NCBI GenBank assembly: GCA_944389105.1
Contig: CALXLD010000041.1
Span: 1-36,745 of the forward strand
Direction: 5' to 3'
Length of the DNA stretch: 36,745 bases
Origin: an uncultured Spirochaetaceae bacterium
GTDB taxonomy: Bacteria > Spirochaetota > Spirochaetia > Sphaerochaetales > Sphaerochaetaceae
Within the stretch, counting starts at the first letter, position 1. Every line of letters begins with the position of its first letter. This document shows, one piece after another, positions 33,336 to 36,745 of this stretch. Both the position numbers and the translations under genes were made by a program. The notes beneath the pieces were generated by a model, which was given only the letters and a program-made list of their open reading frames with translations, made no database searches and was not told the origin of the DNA.

Positions 33336-34247
33336 TTAAACAACAAGGAGCGAGTTGGAATGCACGTTGTATAGGGAAATTGTAGATCTGGTTGTATATC
33401 CTTCAAATGCAAATGACGCGCTTACATAGATATTCAGAATTGCATTCTGCTGCAATCCATCACGGTCTTCATAAAGGAATTCTGTATCATTTGAGGAATC
33501 ATCATAATAATCGGAAAGATTCAGTGAGAAAGGCTCTCCATTCATTCTTCCAAGACGATATGTCGTACCATTTAATGTCATTAGGATGTAGTATCCATTT
33601 GATGTTGATTCCTGGGAAAACTCATATCTAGCAACATATTCATCAGCAAGACCTGTAGATGGATCAGAATTTTCAGAAGACGAGTCGGAACCATCACCTG
33701 AAGTATCACTCCCCTCGCCTGTTCCCGTATCGGAAGAATCAGAACCTCCCACAGGCTCAAAGAACTCTATACCCTGGAAATATGAGGAGGCTGGTTCAAA
33801 TGTGCCATCATCATGAATAACTGCCATTTCCCAGATACTTACGGAAATGGTCTCATCGGATGTAAGCGTTGTGCTGAATGAACGTGTATAGGCAGCCTCG
33901 CCTTCTCCGAAGGATTTCGGAAAAGAACTGCTATAGCGTGAACTGAAAGAAGACGCCATTGAATTGACACTGGACTGGAATGAGGCGTCAGTGTCGGGAA
34001 CTATGACGTAGTATACCCGGAAAATCGGCGTATTCGGACTCGGGACAAGATCCCAGGTTGTTGTACCGGATACACCGGATGAATTGGATTCCGTCGTAAA
34101 ATGAAGGAGAAAATCCAGCTCACTGGAATTTATTGTATATTGATAATTTATTCTCCAGGGAAACATCCTTGGAATGCCGCAGGCAACGGACAAAAAAAGA
34201 AGGAGGATACAGGAAATAAGAAAAGACACAGCTCTCTCTCGTTTCAT
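33336..34247 (-). CDS. Hypothetical lipoprotein with a Ser/Gly/Asp linker
   Basis: 303 aa, no family recognised. Signal peptide with lipobox LSVAC; Cys22 would be lipidated. Residues about 165-200 are a low-complexity Ser/Asp/Gly/Thr linker (SDTGTGEGSDTSGDGSDSSS) between two beta-rich parts. GGGAGGA lies before the ATG, a strong ribosome binding site. It follows the TPR gene by 17 nt in the same direction, so it is likely the last gene of an rpsA-TPR-lipoprotein unit. Probably surface or periplasmic. Confidence 0.75.
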   Translation of the reverse strand: MKRERAVSFLISCILLLFLSVACGIPRMFPWRINYQYTINSSELDFLLHFTTESNSSGVSGTTTWDLVPSPNTPIFRVYYVIVPDTDASFQSSVNSMASSFSSRYSSSFPKSFGEGEAAYTRSFSTTLTSDETISVSIWEMAVIHDDGTFEPASSYFQGIEFFEPVGGSDSSDTGTGEGSDTSGDGSDSSSENSDPSTGLADEYVARYEFSQESTSNGYYILMTLNGTTYRLGRMNGEPFSLNLSDYYDDSSNDTEFLYEDRDGLQQNAILNIYVSASFAFEGYTTRSTISLYNVHSNSLLVV

Positions 34248-34264
34248 ATAATCCTCCCTAGCTT

Positions 34265-34972
34265 TCAGTCAGCGTAGTTTATAAGATATGCCTCAGCCAT
34301 ACGTGCATATTCACTCGGAGTACCCCCATTCTCCGGAACAAGATAGAGACCTGTAAGAGTCTCAAATTCTGCCTGAGCAAGTGCTGTTTCGCCCTGAGCA
34401 TCGTAGATACGGCCAATGCTGAACATTGCCTTAGGAGCATATGCACCAGTTTCTCCATACGTATCAAGAACAGATCTATAAAGCTCAAGAGCTGTCTCGT
34501 TATCCTGAAGATTCTCATAGCATGCTGCTTCATTCATAAGGCAGAGAGGTGCAAGATATGTATCACTCTGTGCCTGAGCAATCTGAGCATAATAATCGGC
34601 AGCTGTCTGATAATCCTGGTCCGCATAAGCAAGATCAGCAAGAAGATACATAGCCTTTGCCCCAGGATAGGTATCAAGTCCAGCGGAAGATACAAGATCA
34701 TTAGCAGAAGTCTGGAATGTGGACAAACCGTCAGAATACTCTGATGATTCAGGATCCATCTGAAGAAGCGCATTGTACTGTGATTCAAGAGAGGCCATAG
34801 CATCAAATCTGCTGTTTGTCCTGTTCTGAACAGTCACAAGCACAATACAGAGCGCAACGATAATCACAACAAGCACAATACCGATTGTCAGGATTACCTT
34901 GCTGTTTCTGCCGATGAAGGAATTAAGCTTGTCTTCCACCTTCTTATTCTTTGTTGTATCAATATCCATCAT
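34265..34972 (-). CDS. TPR-repeat protein with one N-terminal TM helix
   Basis: 235 aa. One TM helix (about 27-48) places the rest outside the cytoplasm. Helix pairs with the TPR pattern are at about 105-215 (LLADLAYADQDYQTAADYYAQIA, NEAACYENLQDNETALELYRSVL, FSIGRIYDAQGETALAQAEFETL), similar in layout to the YfgM/BamD-type periplasmic scaffolds. Starts at the first of two adjacent ATGs after AAAGGA. Sits downstream of rpsA, separated by a hairpin. Partner unknown. Confidence 0.8.
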   Translation of the reverse strand: MMDIDTTKNKKVEDKLNSFIGRNSKVILTIGIVLVVIIVALCIVLVTVQNRTNSRFDAMASLESQYNALLQMDPESSEYSDGLSTFQTSANDLVSSAGLDTYPGAKAMYLLADLAYADQDYQTAADYYAQIAQAQSDTYLAPLCLMNEAACYENLQDNETALELYRSVLDTYGETGAYAPKAMFSIGRIYDAQGETALAQAEFETLTGLYLVPENGGTPSEYARMAEAYLINYAD

Positions 34973-34989
34973 CGCGTTCCTTTATGAAA

Positions 34990-35010
34990 CTGCGGGCGAA
35001 GAGCCCGCAG
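34990..35010 (-). terminator. Hairpin between rpsA and the TPR gene, partial terminator
   Basis: Perfect 8-bp GC-rich stem CTGCGGGC/GCCCGCAG with a 5-nt loop, 6 nt after the rpsA stop codon. Only TTT follows on the minus strand, so some readthrough into the TPR gene is likely. Confidence 0.6.
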
Positions 35011-35015
35011 CATTA

Positions 35016-36719
35016 TCAGTTGTCTTCCTTTGTAGCCTTGAGCATGTCTGCGAAAGGATTGTAGGTATCTTCCTCTTCCTTTGTATCAGCCATGTACTTA
35101 GCCATCTCGGATTCCTGGGAACGCTTTACCATCTCCTTGATTGAGAGGCTGAGCTTCTGAGCCTGTGGATTGATATCAATCACCATAGCAGTAATAGGTT
35201 CGCCGATCTTTGCCTTGTAGCCTTCAAGAACAGCATCTGTATACTCTTCATCTGGTCCAACAAGGTTGTATTTGGAGATGAGACCCTCGATATCGCCAAG
35301 GACCTTTACAAATACACCGAAGTCAGCAACAGAGGAGATTGTTCCTGTAATAGTGGAATACCTTGGATAATCCTTCTTAAGAGTATTCCATGGATTGCCT
35401 TCAAGCTGCTTTACAGAAAGCCTGATTCTTCTGTTCTCTGGCTCTACGCGGGAGATTGCAACCTCGATAACATCTCCTTCCTTGCAGAACTGCTCCATGC
35501 TCTTGATCTTCTTTGTCCAGGAAATGTCATCAATATGGAGGAAGCCATCAATGCCATCTTCAAGGTTAACGAAAGCACCGCTCTGTGTAACCTTCACAAC
35601 TGGACCGCTTACAACCTTTCCTACAGGATAGCGCTCAACGATTGTATCCCATGGATTATCCTGAAGCTGCTTAAGACCAAGGGAAACTCTCTTCTTGTCG
35701 AGATCATAACCAAGGATCTTAGCCTCTACCACATCACCAATTGAAACAAGCTCTTTTGGATTTGTGATTCTCTTTGTCCATGAAAGCTCGGAAATATGCG
35801 CAAGACCTTCAATACCAGGCTCAAGCTCAATGAATACACCGAAAGATGTAATCTTCGTTACAGGGCGCTTTACGACATCGCCTACCTGATACCTCTCCTC
35901 GAATGTTGTCCAAGGATCTGGAGTCATATGCTTGAGGGAAAGATTGATCTTCTGTGTCTCTGGATCAATATTGATGAGTCTGAGCTGAACAATCTGTCCT
36001 TTCTTTACGAAATCCTTTGGTCTTGTAACATGTCCCCAGGACATATCATTGATATGAAGAAGACCATCAAAACCACCGAGGTCAATGAATGCACCGAAAG
36101 ATGTAAAGGACTTTACTTCACCCTGTACAACGTCTCCGATCTGTACAGTCTTAAAGAATGCATCCTTGTTTTCCTTGATCTTCTTCTCAAGATACTCACG
36201 GCGGGAAACAACGCTCTTGAGCTTTGTTCCTGCGTGGAACTTATCGATTACAAAATAATCTGTCTTGCCAATAAGTGATTCCGGCTCCTCAACGCGGACT
36301 ACATCTGCCTTTGAAAGCGGGCAAAATCCCTTGTAATCAGCACCGAGGTCAACCTCATAACCACCCTTGATAACCTTGACGAACTTTCCGAGAACAGGGC
36401 TTCTGTCCTCTGCAGCCTTCTTAAGGATCTCAGCTCTTTCCTTTGCTTCCGCTCTCTTCTTGGAAACAACGACCTGACCGCGACCATCGTCAAGCTTTAC
36501 TATCGTAACGGCTACCTTATCACCGAGCTTAGGCAGTTCCATGAATTCGTCTACAGGGATCTTTCCTTCACTCTTATAGCCGATATCAACTAAAACTGAT
36601 TCGTCATTTGTCTGTACTACAGTACCGGTTACGATCTGACCGACTTCTAATTCCGGAATTGACATAAGATGCTGCTGCAGATAGGACTGCTGTTCAGTCA
36701 TCTGAGTTTCATTTTCCAC
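35016..36719 (-). CDS. rpsA: 30S ribosomal protein S1, six S1 domains
   Basis: 567 aa. Six OB-fold S1 motifs in order: VGQIVTGTVVQTNDESVLVDIG (about 26), GKFVKVIKGGYEVDLG (112), GDVVQGEVKSFTSFGAFIDLG (196), GDVVKRPVTKITSFGVFIELE (282), GKVVSGPVVKVTQSGAFVNLE (369) and YSTITGTISSVADFGVFVKV (457). Binds mRNA and helps it onto the 30S subunit, mainly for structured or weak-SD leaders. Start is GTG (36717-36719) with GGAG about 7 nt upstream. The promoter lies outside the window. Confidence 0.95.
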   Translation of the reverse strand: MENETQMTEQQSYLQQHLMSIPELEVGQIVTGTVVQTNDESVLVDIGYKSEGKIPVDEFMELPKLGDKVAVTIVKLDDGRGQVVVSKKRAEAKERAEILKKAAEDRSPVLGKFVKVIKGGYEVDLGADYKGFCPLSKADVVRVEEPESLIGKTDYFVIDKFHAGTKLKSVVSRREYLEKKIKENKDAFFKTVQIGDVVQGEVKSFTSFGAFIDLGGFDGLLHINDMSWGHVTRPKDFVKKGQIVQLRLINIDPETQKINLSLKHMTPDPWTTFEERYQVGDVVKRPVTKITSFGVFIELEPGIEGLAHISELSWTKRITNPKELVSIGDVVEAKILGYDLDKKRVSLGLKQLQDNPWDTIVERYPVGKVVSGPVVKVTQSGAFVNLEDGIDGFLHIDDISWTKKIKSMEQFCKEGDVIEVAISRVEPENRRIRLSVKQLEGNPWNTLKKDYPRYSTITGTISSVADFGVFVKVLGDIEGLISKYNLVGPDEEYTDAVLEGYKAKIGEPITAMVIDINPQAQKLSLSIKEMVKRSQESEMAKYMADTKEEEDTYNPFADMLKATKEDN

Positions 36720-36745
36720 TTCTCTGCTCCTACCAACTGATATAC

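Overview
The window looks like chromosomal DNA of a host-associated spirochaete, probably near Sphaerochaeta/Treponema-type gut spirochaetes. This is an inference: the DUF3276/PUR-domain protein next to rnhB, the short SMC that begins FLKSLDIYGFKSFADKT, the very acidic housekeeping sigma factor, lipoproteins beside an outer-membrane-barrel-like protein, and the moderate GC content all fit; no rRNA is present to confirm it.

Layout. 1-160: tail of a tRNA-Gln, a tRNA-Glu and their terminator. 137-6005: single genes (EFR1-type flavodoxin-ferredoxin, ABC-F ATPase, type III pantothenate kinase, DUF1275 membrane protein, degenerate M29 aminopeptidase-like protein, frameshifted zinc-ribbon membrane protein). 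6110-6181: tRNA-Gly. 6351-12701: a five-gene cluster (L-fucose-isomerase-like protein, permease, HyuA-like ATPase, HExxH protein, GntR/FCD regulator) with a palindromic operator candidate at its promoter; it looks like an uncharacterised catabolic locus. 12791-21129: housekeeping genes (PUR protein, rnhB, smc, ffh, rpsP-khpA-rimM-trmD-rplS, a zinc-finger-like hypothetical protein, coaD). 21258-21339: tRNA-Tyr. 21373-28000: flavodoxin, YkgJ-type cysteine cluster protein, dnaG-rpoD, CdsZ-like zinc-ribbon protein and RNase P RNA. 28117-30966: outer-membrane barrel protein, S41 protease lipoprotein, mazG. 31058-31981: the wreck of a tryptophan operon, a multiply frameshifted trpE whose end is fused to the last codons of trpA. 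31982-33335: AT-rich DNA with no intact gene. 33336-36719: a lipoprotein, a TPR membrane protein and ribosomal protein S1 on the minus strand.

How the parts work together. ffh to rplS combines protein targeting, ribosome maturation and tRNA modification; dnaG-rpoD is the usual primase/sigma pair; coaX and coaD supply the first and the penultimate steps of coenzyme A synthesis. The cluster at 6351-12701 has uptake (permease), two likely substrate-processing enzymes and its own regulator, but no HyuB partner for the HyuA-like protein and no obvious kinase or aldolase, so its substrate cannot be named.

Most notable: the collapsed trp operon; an SMC with no recognisable hinge; an ABC-F protein in which one of the two composite ATP sites is degenerate on both faces; an M29 peptidase homologue that has lost most metal ligands; and several genes whose -10 box sits 6-8 nt before the start codon, suggesting leaderless transcripts.
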